From: JANMJD01 sp031371195
GTDB taxonomy: Bacteria > Actinomycetota > Acidimicrobiia > Acidimicrobiales > Ilumatobacteraceae
DNA: 8,463 bases
Direction of reading: 5' to 3'
Assembly: GCA_031371195.1 (NCBI GenBank)
Contig: JANMJD010000141.1
Coordinates: 1 to 8,463, forward strand
Shown here: positions 1-6,290 of the stretch, piece after piece
How the letters are laid out: each line of letters starts with the position of its first letter
Position numbering within the stretch: position 1 is the first letter of the stretch
Made by a program: the position numbers and the translations under genes
The notes under the pieces: model-generated
Told to the model about the DNA's origin: nothing
The model's input: the letters and a program-made list of their open reading frames with translations, nothing else
The model's database searches: none

Positions 1-565
1 CGGGGCCGCGGCCCCGGCCGGCGTCGGCATCACGGGCTCCCCGCTCGTCTTCTCCCCTCTCGCCGGCTCCACGCTCGCCGGCTCCCCTCTCGGCTGTCGG
101 AGCGCCCGACAGCTCGGCCATGGCCTGGGCGACCAGCTGGCGATCGGCCTCTGTGACACCGGTGACGCCGGTACGCCTCCAGCGCCGGAAGGCACCGGCC
201 AGCCCCGCCGTGGCGAGCACGGCCACGACGGCCGGCAACGCCCAGGCGAGCGCATCGATGCCCGATCCGGTGGGTTCAAGTGCTAGGTCGTCCTGGAACG
301 CGGCGTCGATGGCCCGGGCGATCTCGGTATCGGTGAGCTGGCCTTCGTCGACGAGTTGCTTGATCCGGCCACGGATCTGCACGGCCGAGGCGGCCTGCGA
401 CTCGGCCACGCTCTCGCCGTCGCATACCGGGCAGGCGAGATGCCGGGCGATCGACAATTCCCGCTGGTCGGCGGTGCGGGGCTGGCCGGCACGGGCGATT
501 CCGACGGCCAGCAGCGCGGCCGCGGCGCATGCCATCAGCAGCCAACCCGCGCGGCGGGCCGTCAC
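1..565 (-). CDS. ccmH: Cytochrome c maturation protein CcmH (CycL-type), partial at left window edge
   Basis: CcmH is the membrane-anchored thiol oxidoreductase that keeps the apocytochrome CXXCH cysteines reduced for haem ligation with CcmF. The visible 188 residues start at GTG (565), which overlaps the ccmG stop as GTGA and has a GGGGA Shine-Dalgarno 6 bases upstream. There is a signal/membrane segment at about 8-26, the redox motif LACPVCDGESVAES with Cys45 and Cys48, a short helical stretch of the CcmH fold, and a second membrane segment at about 104-126 followed by an Arg-rich stop-transfer stretch. After it comes a polar tail (about 137-188) with near-repeats of AGERG, encoded by 15-bp DNA repeats. 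No stop appears before the window edge, so the C-terminus is unknown; a CcmI-like cytoplasmic extension is possible. The CXXC context and gene order make the family secure. The start is well supported; the tail function is not known. Confidence 0.9.
   Translation of the reverse strand, partial: MTARRAGWLLMACAAAALLAVGIARAGQPRTADQRELSIARHLACPVCDGESVAESQAASAVQIRGRIKQLVDEGQLTDTEIARAIDAAFQDDLALEPTGSGIDALAWALPAVVAVLATAGLAGAFRRWRRTGVTGVTEADRQLVAQAMAELSGAPTAERGAGERGAGERGEDERGARDADAGRGRGP
59..85. repeat. Two 12-bp direct repeats, period 15, in the ccmH tail
   Basis: CTCGCCGGCTCC is present at 59-70 and again at 74-85, flanked on both sides by CCCCTCTCG. On the coding (minus) strand this gives GAGERGAGERGE, a repetitive hydrophilic tail. 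It resembles the 15-bp in-frame expansion in ccmA in period only, not in sequence. Confidence 0.8.
93..113. other. Perfect 8-bp inverted repeat in ccmH
   Basis: GCTGTCGG (93-100) and CCGACAGC (106-113) are exact complements around a 5-base loop. In RNA from either strand this is a strong GC-rich hairpin. It lies inside ccmH just before the repetitive tail and has no T-run, so it does not look like an intrinsic terminator. Its function is unknown. Confidence 0.7.
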
Positions 566-1170
566 GCAGTTCCCCGCTGGCTGCGGGCGACGCGGAGTTG
601 CTCCACCAGCGCCGCCAGTCCATCGGCGGTGACCTCGGAGATGACGCGCGTCTGGATCACCCCGTCGGGATCGATGATCCACGTCTCGGGCACCTTCGAC
701 ACGCCGTAATCGACCGCTGCGCCATCGGTGGCGACCACCGGCCACGTGCCTCCGCCGTTGGCGGCGAAGAACTGGCGGACGGCGCCGGCGGTGTCGTCGA
801 AGATGATCGAGACGAGTTCGGCACCGTCGGTCAGCCCGGCCTGCTGATCGTTGAAGGCGATGAGTGCCGGATGCTCCTGCACGCACGGCACGCACGTGGA
901 CTGGAAGAAGTTGAGCACCACCCAGCTTCCCCGCCGCCGACTGAGCTGGAAGTTGGCGCCGTCGAGCGTCGGGCCGACGATCTCGGGAGCCGGTCGGCCG
1001 AGCAGCGGTGTCGACGGGTCCTCCTTGTTGACCCGGGTCTTCGAGCCGGCCAGCAACACGAAGAACGCGCCGACGACGAGTGCCACGGCGAGCACGATGT
1101 ACGGCGCCAGCGGTCGTCGAGTCGGCCCCTGGGCCTCGGTCGGAGCAGTGGCCGGCGGGATCTCAGACAT
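562..1170 (-). CDS. ccmG: Thioredoxin-like protein CcmG/DsbE (ResA-type)
   Basis: This is a membrane-tethered, extracytoplasmic thioredoxin-fold reductase that passes electrons to CcmH or the apocytochrome during c-type cytochrome assembly. The 202-residue product begins MSEIPPATAP at ATG 1170, overlapping the ccmF stop by 8 bp; a longer reading back to 1245 has no merit because it lies in ccmF. There is one membrane anchor at about 22-42. The redox site is STCVPC (Cys93, Cys96) in a VLNFFQSTCVPC strand. The cis-Pro loop is in GVSKVPETWIIDPDG, closely like the VPET/APET loop of CcmG and ResA proteins. The Trp that usually precedes the first active-site Cys (WCxPC) is Thr here. The stop TGA overlaps the GTG of ccmH. 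The electron donor (CcdA/DsbD) is not in the window. Family assignment is strong; the exact partner is inferred from context. Confidence 0.93.
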   Translation of the reverse strand: MSEIPPATAPTEAQGPTRRPLAPYIVLAVALVVGAFFVLLAGSKTRVNKEDPSTPLLGRPAPEIVGPTLDGANFQLSRRRGSWVVLNFFQSTCVPCVQEHPALIAFNDQQAGLTDGAELVSIIFDDTAGAVRQFFAANGGGTWPVVATDGAAVDYGVSKVPETWIIDPDGVIQTRVISEVTADGLAALVEQLRVARSQRGTA

Positions 1171-3190
1171 GCGCCGTGTCCCCCACCGGCGAAGGCGCCG
1201 GACTGCGTCCGGCGACCCCATCGGCAATCTCACGAAGGGGGGCAACGGGAGCCGAGGTCGGGTCGGTCGGCCGACGACGCCGCCCCGGGAAGGCCGAGAA
1301 CACCGTGCCGAGGGCCATCAGCCCGCCGCCGATCCACATCCAGATCATCATCGGCTTGATCGAGATGGTGACGCCGGCGGGATCGGCCGACGTCTTGGGG
1401 ACTGGTTTGTCGAGCGTGATGTAGATGTCCTGGAACGGCCCGGTGTGGACCGACGGCTTCCCCGCCGGCTGACCACGGCCCTTGTAGGTCGCCACCGAGG
1501 GTGCGAGCTCGGACCCGCCATCCACCTGAATCGACACCTGGGTGCCGAAGCGGACCGCCGTGTCGAACTTCTCGGCCCCGGTATAGGTGTAGCGATGGCC
1601 GGCGAAGGTCACCGACTCCCCGGCCCGGAGCACGAAATGCTGGGTGCGTGAGTACGAGTTCGAGGCGACCAGAGCGACGGCGACGAAGATCACGCCGAGG
1701 TGGACGATCATCCCCCCGTTGGCCCGGCCGATCAACCCGCGCAGTCCCTGCCGGCGGGTGGCAAGCACCAGTTGACGCCCCGCCGCTCCACCGGCGAATC
1801 CAGCGAGTCCGAAGGCGAGCAGGGGGGCGAGCCCCTCGGCCCCGGCGACCACGGCGATGGCGATTGCCCCGACCCCGCACCAGCCGGGCCAGAACAGGCG
1901 TTGCGACAACAGCTCGGTCGACGCCTTGCGCCACGGCAGCACCGGGGCGATCGCCATAAGGAACAGCAACGTGATACCGATCGGGATGCCCATCTTGTCG
2001 AAGAACGGGGCGCCGACCTTGATGTCGCGATCCTGCACCGCCTGGACGAGCAACGGGAAGACGGTGCCCAGCAGCACGATGAAGGCGAACAGGGAGAACA
2101 CCAGGTTGTTGGCCAGAAACGCGCCCTCGCGCGATAGTGGCGAGTCGAGTGTGCCCGGGGCGCGCAATCGGTCGCCGCGCCAGGCGATGAGCCCGAGCGA
2201 CACGGCGACGACCACACCGAAGAAGCCGAGCAGGTACGGCCCGATGCCCGACTCGCTGAAGGCGTGCACGCTGCGCAGCACTCCTGACCGGGTGAGGAAC
2301 GTGCCGAGGATGGTCAGCGAGAACGTGGCGACGAGCAGCGACAGGTTCCACACCCGCAACATCCCGCGGCGCTCCTGCACCAGCACCGAATGGACGTAGG
2401 CCGTGCCGGTCAGCCACGGCAGGAAGCTGGCGTTCTCCACCGGGTCCCACCCCCACACGCCACCCCAGCCGAGCACCTCATACGACCACCAGCCGCCGAG
2501 CAGGATGCCGATCGTCAGGAACCCCCAGGCGAACAGCGTCCACCGCCGGGTCTCGGCCAGCCAGCCCTCGCCGACCCGACCAGTCACCAGGGCGGCGATG
2601 GCGAAGGCGAACGGCACGCTCATCCCGACGTAGCCGAGGTACAGCGTCGGCGGGTGGAACAGCACCAGCACGTGGTTCTGCAGGAGCTGGTTCGGCCCAC
2701 GTCCGGTCGTCACCCCCGCCGGACCCTTCTCGAACGGATTCGAGGTGAACAAGGTCAGTGAGAAGAAGAACAGCGAGATCAGCATCAGCGTCGCCAACGC
2801 CCAGGCCACCAACGGATCGGCGCGTCGAGCCCGGTACTTCCAGGCGACCGCGGCCGAGTATCCGCCGAGCACGAGCAGCCACAACAGCAGCGAGCCCTCC
2901 AGCGCCGTCCAAAGCGCGGTGAAGTTGTACAGCGGTGGCGTGGCCGCCGAGCCGACGTTCTGCACATAGAGCAGCGAGAAGTCGCGGGTGATCAGGGCGC
3001 GCTCCATGATCACGAAGGCGGCGACCGAGGCGATCAGCGTCACCCAGACGTAGCGCGTGCCGGCGGCGATCATCTTGTCGTCGCCCCGTCGAACACCGGC
3101 GATCAGGCCGACCGCGGCGAAGATCGAGGCGATCAGACCGACGAGCAGCGCACCGGAGCCGAGGGTTCCGTTGATTCCGGCCAGGATCAT
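1163..3190 (-). CDS. ccmF: Haem lyase subunit CcmF
   Basis: CcmF is the large polytopic membrane protein that takes haem from holo-CcmE and attaches it to apocytochrome c together with CcmH. The product is 675 residues, close to the usual 640-660. The WWD signature is GWGGVWGWDPVENAS (241-255), preceded by GGWWSYEVLG. Four conserved histidines are visible: His179 (LFHPPTLYLGYVG), His267 (AYVHS), His309 (SVHAF) and His497 (MIVHLGV). By position they match the periplasmic P-His pair (179, 309) and the haem b ligands (267, 497) of E. coli CcmF. Hydrophobic helices run through most of the chain, with an extracytoplasmic C-terminal domain at about 510-612 and a last helix at 614-634. The start ATG at 3190 overlaps the ccmE stop as ATGA, which decides against the longer reading to 3217. 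The C-terminal cytoplasmic tail is Pro/Arg-rich and not conserved. Confidence 0.97.
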   Translation of the reverse strand: MILAGINGTLGSGALLVGLIASIFAAVGLIAGVRRGDDKMIAAGTRYVWVTLIASVAAFVIMERALITRDFSLLYVQNVGSAATPPLYNFTALWTALEGSLLLWLLVLGGYSAAVAWKYRARRADPLVAWALATLMLISLFFFSLTLFTSNPFEKGPAGVTTGRGPNQLLQNHVLVLFHPPTLYLGYVGMSVPFAFAIAALVTGRVGEGWLAETRRWTLFAWGFLTIGILLGGWWSYEVLGWGGVWGWDPVENASFLPWLTGTAYVHSVLVQERRGMLRVWNLSLLVATFSLTILGTFLTRSGVLRSVHAFSESGIGPYLLGFFGVVVAVSLGLIAWRGDRLRAPGTLDSPLSREGAFLANNLVFSLFAFIVLLGTVFPLLVQAVQDRDIKVGAPFFDKMGIPIGITLLFLMAIAPVLPWRKASTELLSQRLFWPGWCGVGAIAIAVVAGAEGLAPLLAFGLAGFAGGAAGRQLVLATRRQGLRGLIGRANGGMIVHLGVIFVAVALVASNSYSRTQHFVLRAGESVTFAGHRYTYTGAEKFDTAVRFGTQVSIQVDGGSELAPSVATYKGRGQPAGKPSVHTGPFQDIYITLDKPVPKTSADPAGVTISIKPMMIWMWIGGGLMALGTVFSAFPGRRRRPTDPTSAPVAPLREIADGVAGRSPAPSPVGDTAHV

Positions 3191-3687
3191 CCGGGGGTGG
3201 CCGCCTTGACCGCGCACGCATTGCTCTCGGTGCCGTTCACCCGGTCGGGGTTCTTGGCGACGTATTCATTCGAATGCTTGACCTCTACCGAACTGCCGAT
3301 CAGCATCCCACCCTCCAGGCGTCCGGCGACGACGACCGGGATGCATTCCTGGAACAGATCGGGGACCACCGCCCCGTTGGCGTAGTCGACGGGGACCGAC
3401 ACCCCGTTGAAGCTGATCATGAACCCGACGACACCAGCCGGGCTCTCTTGGAGCGAGCCCTGCTCGACGGCACCCTGCACCCGCATCCGACGGTCGCCCG
3501 AGCACTTGTCGACCTTGCCGACCTCATCCGCGTTGCAGTAGTAGTCGATCGCCGAGGTGAGGAACTTGGTGACGACAACGCCACCGCCGATGAGCACTGC
3601 TGCCAACACCAGCCATGCCCCCCAGCGCTTCTTGGGTCGAGCGACGGGGGCCTCGGCCGTGGTCGTCGTGCGCGGACTCAGGTCCAC
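3187..3687 (-). CDS. ccmE: Haem chaperone CcmE
   Basis: CcmE binds haem covalently on the outer face of the membrane and delivers it to CcmF. The 166-residue product starts at GTG 3687, ten bases inside ccmD, with GAGG 7 bases upstream. A longer in-frame reading to 3915 would run through ccmD and into ccmC and is rejected. A cytoplasmic Thr/Arg/Lys-rich leader is followed by one membrane anchor at about 22-42 (RWGAWLVLAAVLIGGGVVVT). The OB-fold domain covers about 65-140, with RMRVQGAVEQGS and FNGVSVPVDYANGAVVPDLF strands. The haem-binding motif is KHSNEY, His138 and Tyr142, the classical HxxxY form rather than the CxxxY variant. Unusually it has four extracytoplasmic cysteines (51, 62, 115, 158). 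The C-terminal tail after 145 is short and polar. The assignment rests on His/Tyr, the fold pattern and its place between ccmD and ccmF. Confidence 0.94.
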   Translation of the reverse strand: MDLSPRTTTTAEAPVARPKKRWGAWLVLAAVLIGGGVVVTKFLTSAIDYYCNADEVGKVDKCSGDRRMRVQGAVEQGSLQESPAGVVGFMISFNGVSVPVDYANGAVVPDLFQECIPVVVAGRLEGGMLIGSSVEVKHSNEYVAKNPDRVNGTESNACAVKAATPG

Positions 3688-3812
3688 GGACGGTCCTCGT
3701 CGCGCACCTGGGCGGCCAGTCGTCGACCGCGGCGCAGCATCCACCAGGTATACGCGGCGATCGAGGACAGCGTGACGCCGTAGCTCCCGAAAATCTCCCC
3801 TGCGTGCTTCAC
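3678..3812 (-). CDS. ccmD: Small haem exporter protein CcmD
   Basis: CcmD is a tiny membrane protein that stabilises the CcmC-CcmE complex and is needed for release of holo-CcmE from CcmABCD. This 44-codon gene reads VKHAGEIFGSYGVTLSSIAA, then YTWWMLRRGRRLAAQVRDED and RPWT. The start GTG at 3812 overlaps the ccmC stop as GTGA and has GGAG 7 bases upstream; the stop TGA at 3678-3680 lies inside the ccmE start region. One membrane helix (about 6-25) is followed by the Arg-rich LRRGRRLA stretch and a charged C-terminus, the standard CcmD layout. Length (family about 40-70), position between ccmC and ccmE, and the AYTWWMLRRGRR pattern make the call firm despite its size. It is short enough to be missed by automatic ORF cut-offs. 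Confidence 0.9.
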   Translation of the reverse strand: MKHAGEIFGSYGVTLSSIAAYTWWMLRRGRRLAAQVRDEDRPWT

Positions 3813-4630
3813 GACCCGACTCCGCCCTGTGCGAGGCCGTCATGTCCGCCCTGCGGGACGCCTTCCAGACGCCGCTCGGCGAGCGCCAGGTCGAGCCCAC
3901 GCGCCTCGACGGCATCCTCCATCGCGTGGACGCGCTGGCGGTGGATCACCAGCCAGGCGTACAACAGGGTGAAGGCGATGATGCCGACGAACAGGCTGAA
4001 CAACATCAGACCGTCGAGCTTGACATCGGCCTGCGGATTGGCCACCGAGGCCTGCTGGTGCAGCGGTCGCCAGAGCACCACGCTGAAGTGCACGAGCGGG
4101 ATCTCCAACACCGCCAACAGGGCGAGCACGGCCGACCGGCGGGCCCGCGCCTCGTGCGATCCGCCGAGGCGTCGCACGGCCAGGTAGCCGACATAGGTGA
4201 CGAACAGGAAGGCCGTGGTCGTCAGGCGGGCATCCCACACCCAGTATTTGCCCCACGTGATCGACCCCCACAGCGAGCCGGTGACCAGGGTGATCGCCAT
4301 GAACAGCACGCCGACCTCGGCCGAGGCACCGGCGAAGCGGTCCCACGTGATCGAGCGGGTCCGCTTCCACAGATACGCCGCCGAACACAGCCCGGTGACC
4401 CCGAAGGCGAGATAGGCAAGCCAGGCGGAGGGTACGTGGATGTACATGATCCGCACCGAATCGGCCTGCACGACGTCGCTGGGCGAGAACACCAGGCCGA
4501 AGACGACCAGCCAGCCGATGCCGAGCAACGTGACGAAACCGAGACGCCGGCTGGCCGGCGTGGCCGTCGGCGACGACCGGCGCGCCGTGGCCGATGAGCC
4601 CGCACTCAGTTCGGTCGTCGTGGACACCAT
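3809..4630 (-). CDS. ccmC: Haem transporter/haem-handling protein CcmC
   Basis: CcmC is the six-helix WWD-family protein that presents haem to CcmE on the outer membrane face. The 273-residue reading begins MVSTTTELSA at ATG 4630, preceded by GGAG with 9 bases of spacing. In-frame starts further up (ATG at about 4645 and 4660, TTG 4711) lack a good ribosome site and add residues unlike the family. The tryptophan-rich loop is WGSITWGKYWVWD (121-133). The two haem-ligand histidines of the family are His65 (MYIHVPSAW) and His181 (IPLVHFSVVLWRPLH). Membrane helices are visible at about 33-50, 66-88, 104-119, 137-153, 166-185 and 207-230. A cytoplasmic polar N-terminal leader of about 30 residues and a charged C-terminal tail (about 231-273) make it slightly longer than E. 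coli CcmC. The stop overlaps ccmD. Confidence in family is very high; the start is likely but not proven. Confidence 0.94.
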   Translation of the reverse strand: MVSTTTELSAGSSATARRSSPTATPASRRLGFVTLLGIGWLVVFGLVFSPSDVVQADSVRIMYIHVPSAWLAYLAFGVTGLCSAAYLWKRTRSITWDRFAGASAEVGVLFMAITLVTGSLWGSITWGKYWVWDARLTTTAFLFVTYVGYLAVRRLGGSHEARARRSAVLALLAVLEIPLVHFSVVLWRPLHQQASVANPQADVKLDGLMLFSLFVGIIAFTLLYAWLVIHRQRVHAMEDAVEARGLDLALAERRLEGVPQGGHDGLAQGGVGS

Positions 4631-4679
4631 GGTTCGAGTCTCCATCCGGCGTGCTGCCATTGGTCCAACACCACCAGTT

Positions 4680-4705
4680 AACGACGGCGGCGTGCGTTTC
4701 GTTCC
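4680..4705 (-). promoter_or_regulatory. Possible ECF-type promoter in the ccmB-ccmC gap
   Basis: On the minus strand GGAAC (4705-4701) is followed after 18 bases by GTT (within CGTTA, 4683-4679). This has the shape GGAAY-N18-GTT used by the thiol-stress sigma factors SigR/SigH of actinobacteria. It sits about 50 bases upstream of the ccmC ATG, in the only intergenic gap of the operon. The motif is short and could arise by chance in this GC-rich DNA, so the call is weak. Confidence 0.25.
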
Positions 4706-4744
4706 GTGCAAGGGAGCGATTTGTCGGCTGATCTCTGAGAAGGT

Positions 4745-5452
4745 CTATTCGTCGAGCAGCGGCCCGAAGGCCACCGTTCCCACGGTGATGAACACCGCGG
4801 CGAACACCGCGAGCAGCCCGACCCACGGCCAGCCCTCGGTCAATCCCGTTCCGCCGGTACCCCAGGCCGCTTCGCTGGCCTTGGTGGCGCCGATCAGGAC
4901 GGGTGCCACCACTGGAAGCAGCAGCAGCGGAAGCAGGGTTTCGCGGCCTTTGGCTCCGGCGGTGAGTCCGCCGTACAGCGTACCGACCGCAGCCAGACCG
5001 CACGTAGCCGTCACCAATGTGGTGACCAACAACACCAGGCCGCCGAACCGCACGTGGGCGTTGTAGAACACGATCACTCCGACGGCGGTGGCGATCTCGA
5101 GAGCGAACAGTTGGACGGCTATCGCCAACGCCTTGCCGAGGAAGATGCCCGCCGGATCGACGCCGGCCACCCGTAGGGCGTCGAGGGCGCCATCGCCCGC
5201 CTCGATGGCGAACGCCCGCTGCACCACGATCAGCAGGCTGAACATCGTCGCCAGCCACAACAGGCCCGGCGCCACGTATTCCGTGATCGAACGGCTGGTC
5301 GCGCCGTCGGAGACGACCCCGCCGTTGTCGAGGGCGAAGGCGAACAGCACCAGCACGATCATGGCAAACGGCAGCACCTGGTTGAGGAGCACCCGCGAAC
5401 GCCACTCGACGCGCAGGTCCTTGGCGGCGATCAACCGCGCGATGCGGATCAT
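4745..5452 (-). CDS. ccmB: Haem exporter ABC permease CcmB
   Basis: CcmB is the membrane subunit that pairs with the CcmA ATPase; in current models the CcmAB complex uses ATP to release holo-CcmE from CcmCD rather than to export haem. The 235-residue product (family about 220) starts MIRIARLIAAKDLRVEWRSR, typical of CcmB with its AKDLRxExR N-terminal amphipathic region. Six hydrophobic helices are seen at about 24-42, 60-78, 105-131, 136-160, 171-189 and 208-230. The segment AIEAGDGALDALRVAGVDP after helix 2 matches the cytoplasmic loop that contacts CcmA. The ATG at 5452 overlaps the ccmA stop (ATGA). It is separated from ccmC by about 114 bp, the only gap in the operon. Confidence 0.94.
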   Translation of the reverse strand: MIRIARLIAAKDLRVEWRSRVLLNQVLPFAMIVLVLFAFALDNGGVVSDGATSRSITEYVAPGLLWLATMFSLLIVVQRAFAIEAGDGALDALRVAGVDPAGIFLGKALAIAVQLFALEIATAVGVIVFYNAHVRFGGLVLLVTTLVTATCGLAAVGTLYGGLTAGAKGRETLLPLLLLPVVAPVLIGATKASEAAWGTGGTGLTEGWPWVGLLAVFAAVFITVGTVAFGPLLDE

Positions 5453-6216
5453 CCCTGCTCACCATGCTGTTCGGTGTCGTCCATCGATCGTTGGGCGGGC
5501 GGACTTTGGGCGGGCGGTCGTTCGCCTGTCAGACGGTCCGCGATCGGTCCTTCGGCGATCGGTCCTTCGGCGATCGGTCCTTCGGCGACCTGGCCGGCGA
5601 TCACCGAGACGACGCGGTCGGCCAGCGCTCCGGCCCGCTCGCGCTCATGCGATGCCACCATCACGGTCGCCCCCGACGCAGCCGCCTCGCTCAGGACGGC
5701 ATCGAGTTCGTCCCGTCCTGCTGCGTCGAGCCCGGCATGCGGCTCGTCGAGGAGCCACAACTCGGCCCGGCGGGCCACCAGGCAGGCCAGCGCGGTGCGC
5801 CGCCGCTGACCGGCCGAGCACCGCCCAACGGGGAGGTCGGCGAGCCGGCCGGAGAGTCCGAGACGACCGAGTGCGGCGGCCAACTCCGCATCGGAGGCCC
5901 CGACCGTGCGACCCCAGACCGTCACGTTCTGCGCCACGGTGAGGTCGGCGTACAGCCCGTTGGCATGCCCGAGGAGCCCCACCCGGCGGCGCAATGACGT
6001 GCGGTCGGCCCGCAGGTCGCAGCCGAGAATCGTCGCCTCACCGCGGGCCAGGGGCAGCAAACCGGCACACAGCCGCAGCAGCGTTGTCTTTCCCGCCCCA
6101 TTCGGGCCTTCGAGGAGCACGATCGTGCCGCGCTCGACAATCCGGTTGGCGCCGGCGAGGGCGGGGAACTGCCCGAGCACGACCACGGCCTCACGAAGAT
6201 CGACGACGGGTTCCAT
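5449..6216 (-). CDS. ccmA: Haem exporter ABC ATPase CcmA
   Basis: CcmA is the cytoplasmic ATP-binding subunit of the CcmAB complex. The 255-residue product carries Walker A GPNGAGKTT (37-45), a Q-loop region at about 82-96 (LLGHANGLYADLTVAQNV), the ABC signature CSAGQRRR (133-140, where the usual leading Leu is Cys), Walker B LWLLDEPHAGLD (153-164) and H-loop His190 (VASHE). LLGHANGLYADLTVAQN and the whole LCAGLLPLARGE region are typical of CcmA. A C-terminal extension from about 209 goes beyond the usual 200-210 residues; it contains three copies of AEGPI (211-225) encoded by a perfect 15-bp tandem repeat, then a polar Pro/Gln-rich end. It is the first gene of the operon. The ATG at 6216 has no visible Shine-Dalgarno and lies a few bases below a TANNNT box, suggesting leaderless or nearly leaderless translation. 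Confidence 0.96.
   Translation of the reverse strand: MEPVVDLREAVVVLGQFPALAGANRIVERGTIVLLEGPNGAGKTTLLRLCAGLLPLARGEATILGCDLRADRTSLRRRVGLLGHANGLYADLTVAQNVTVWGRTVGASDAELAAALGRLGLSGRLADLPVGRCSAGQRRRTALACLVARRAELWLLDEPHAGLDAAGRDELDAVLSEAAASGATVMVASHERERAGALADRVVSVIAGQVAEGPIAEGPIAEGPIADRLTGERPPAQSPPAQRSMDDTEQHGEQG
5541..5585. repeat. Three perfect 15-bp tandem repeats in the 3' part of ccmA
   Basis: The unit CGATCGGTCCTTCGG occurs three times head to tail, followed by a decayed start of a fourth copy (CGACC). Read on the minus strand it encodes AEGPI three times, in frame, so copy number can change without breaking ccmA. Such a repeat in a non-conserved tail is probably a slippage product. Confidence 0.95.
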
Positions 6217-6227
6217 GGCCGATCGCG

Positions 6228-6233
6228 ACCGTA
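6228..6233 (-). promoter_or_regulatory. Probable -10 box of the ccm operon
   Basis: TACGGT on the minus strand fits the actinobacterial TANNNT -10 pattern and ends 11 bases before the ccmA ATG. The expected transcript start would be within about 5 bases of the ATG. No ribosome-binding sequence lies between, which agrees with a leaderless or near-leaderless message. No clear -35 box was found. Confidence 0.45.
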
Positions 6234-6276
6234 GGCGATTTCACCCGCCCGCGGCCACCGAGCGCCCGATCCCCCG

Positions 6277-6282
6277 TATCCT
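6277..6282 (+). promoter_or_regulatory. Probable -10 box of the sortase gene
   Basis: TATCCT fits TANNNT and is followed by 8 bases and then the GTG start at 6291, so the transcript would begin at or next to the start codon. There is no Shine-Dalgarno before this GTG. Together with the ccmA box it makes a compact divergent promoter pair within 75 bp. No clear -35 was found. Confidence 0.45.
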
Positions 6283-6290
6283 GGCCCGCC

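Noticed and set aside
529..1359. A 276-codon open frame on the plus strand opposite ccmG
   Set aside because: It is antisense to ccmG and the end of ccmF, with composition typical of a shadow frame and no ribosome site or motif.
1230..2456. A 408-codon minus-strand frame within ccmF
   Set aside because: It is fully inside ccmF in another frame, very rich in Arg and Pro, and shows no membrane or domain pattern.
3688..3915. N-terminal extension of CcmE to 242 residues
   Set aside because: It would read through all of ccmD and into ccmC. The GTG at 3687 has a GAGG site and gives the normal leader plus one membrane anchor.
4631..4711. Longer CcmC starting from TTG 4711 or the ATG codons between
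   Set aside because: No good ribosome site precedes them and the added residues do not resemble the family; ATG 4630 has GGAG at suitable spacing.
3840..5465. A 541-codon open frame on the minus strand across ccmB and ccmC
   Set aside because: It lies in another frame of two clearly recognised genes, is Arg/Pro/Gly-rich without any family motif, and is a product of high GC content.
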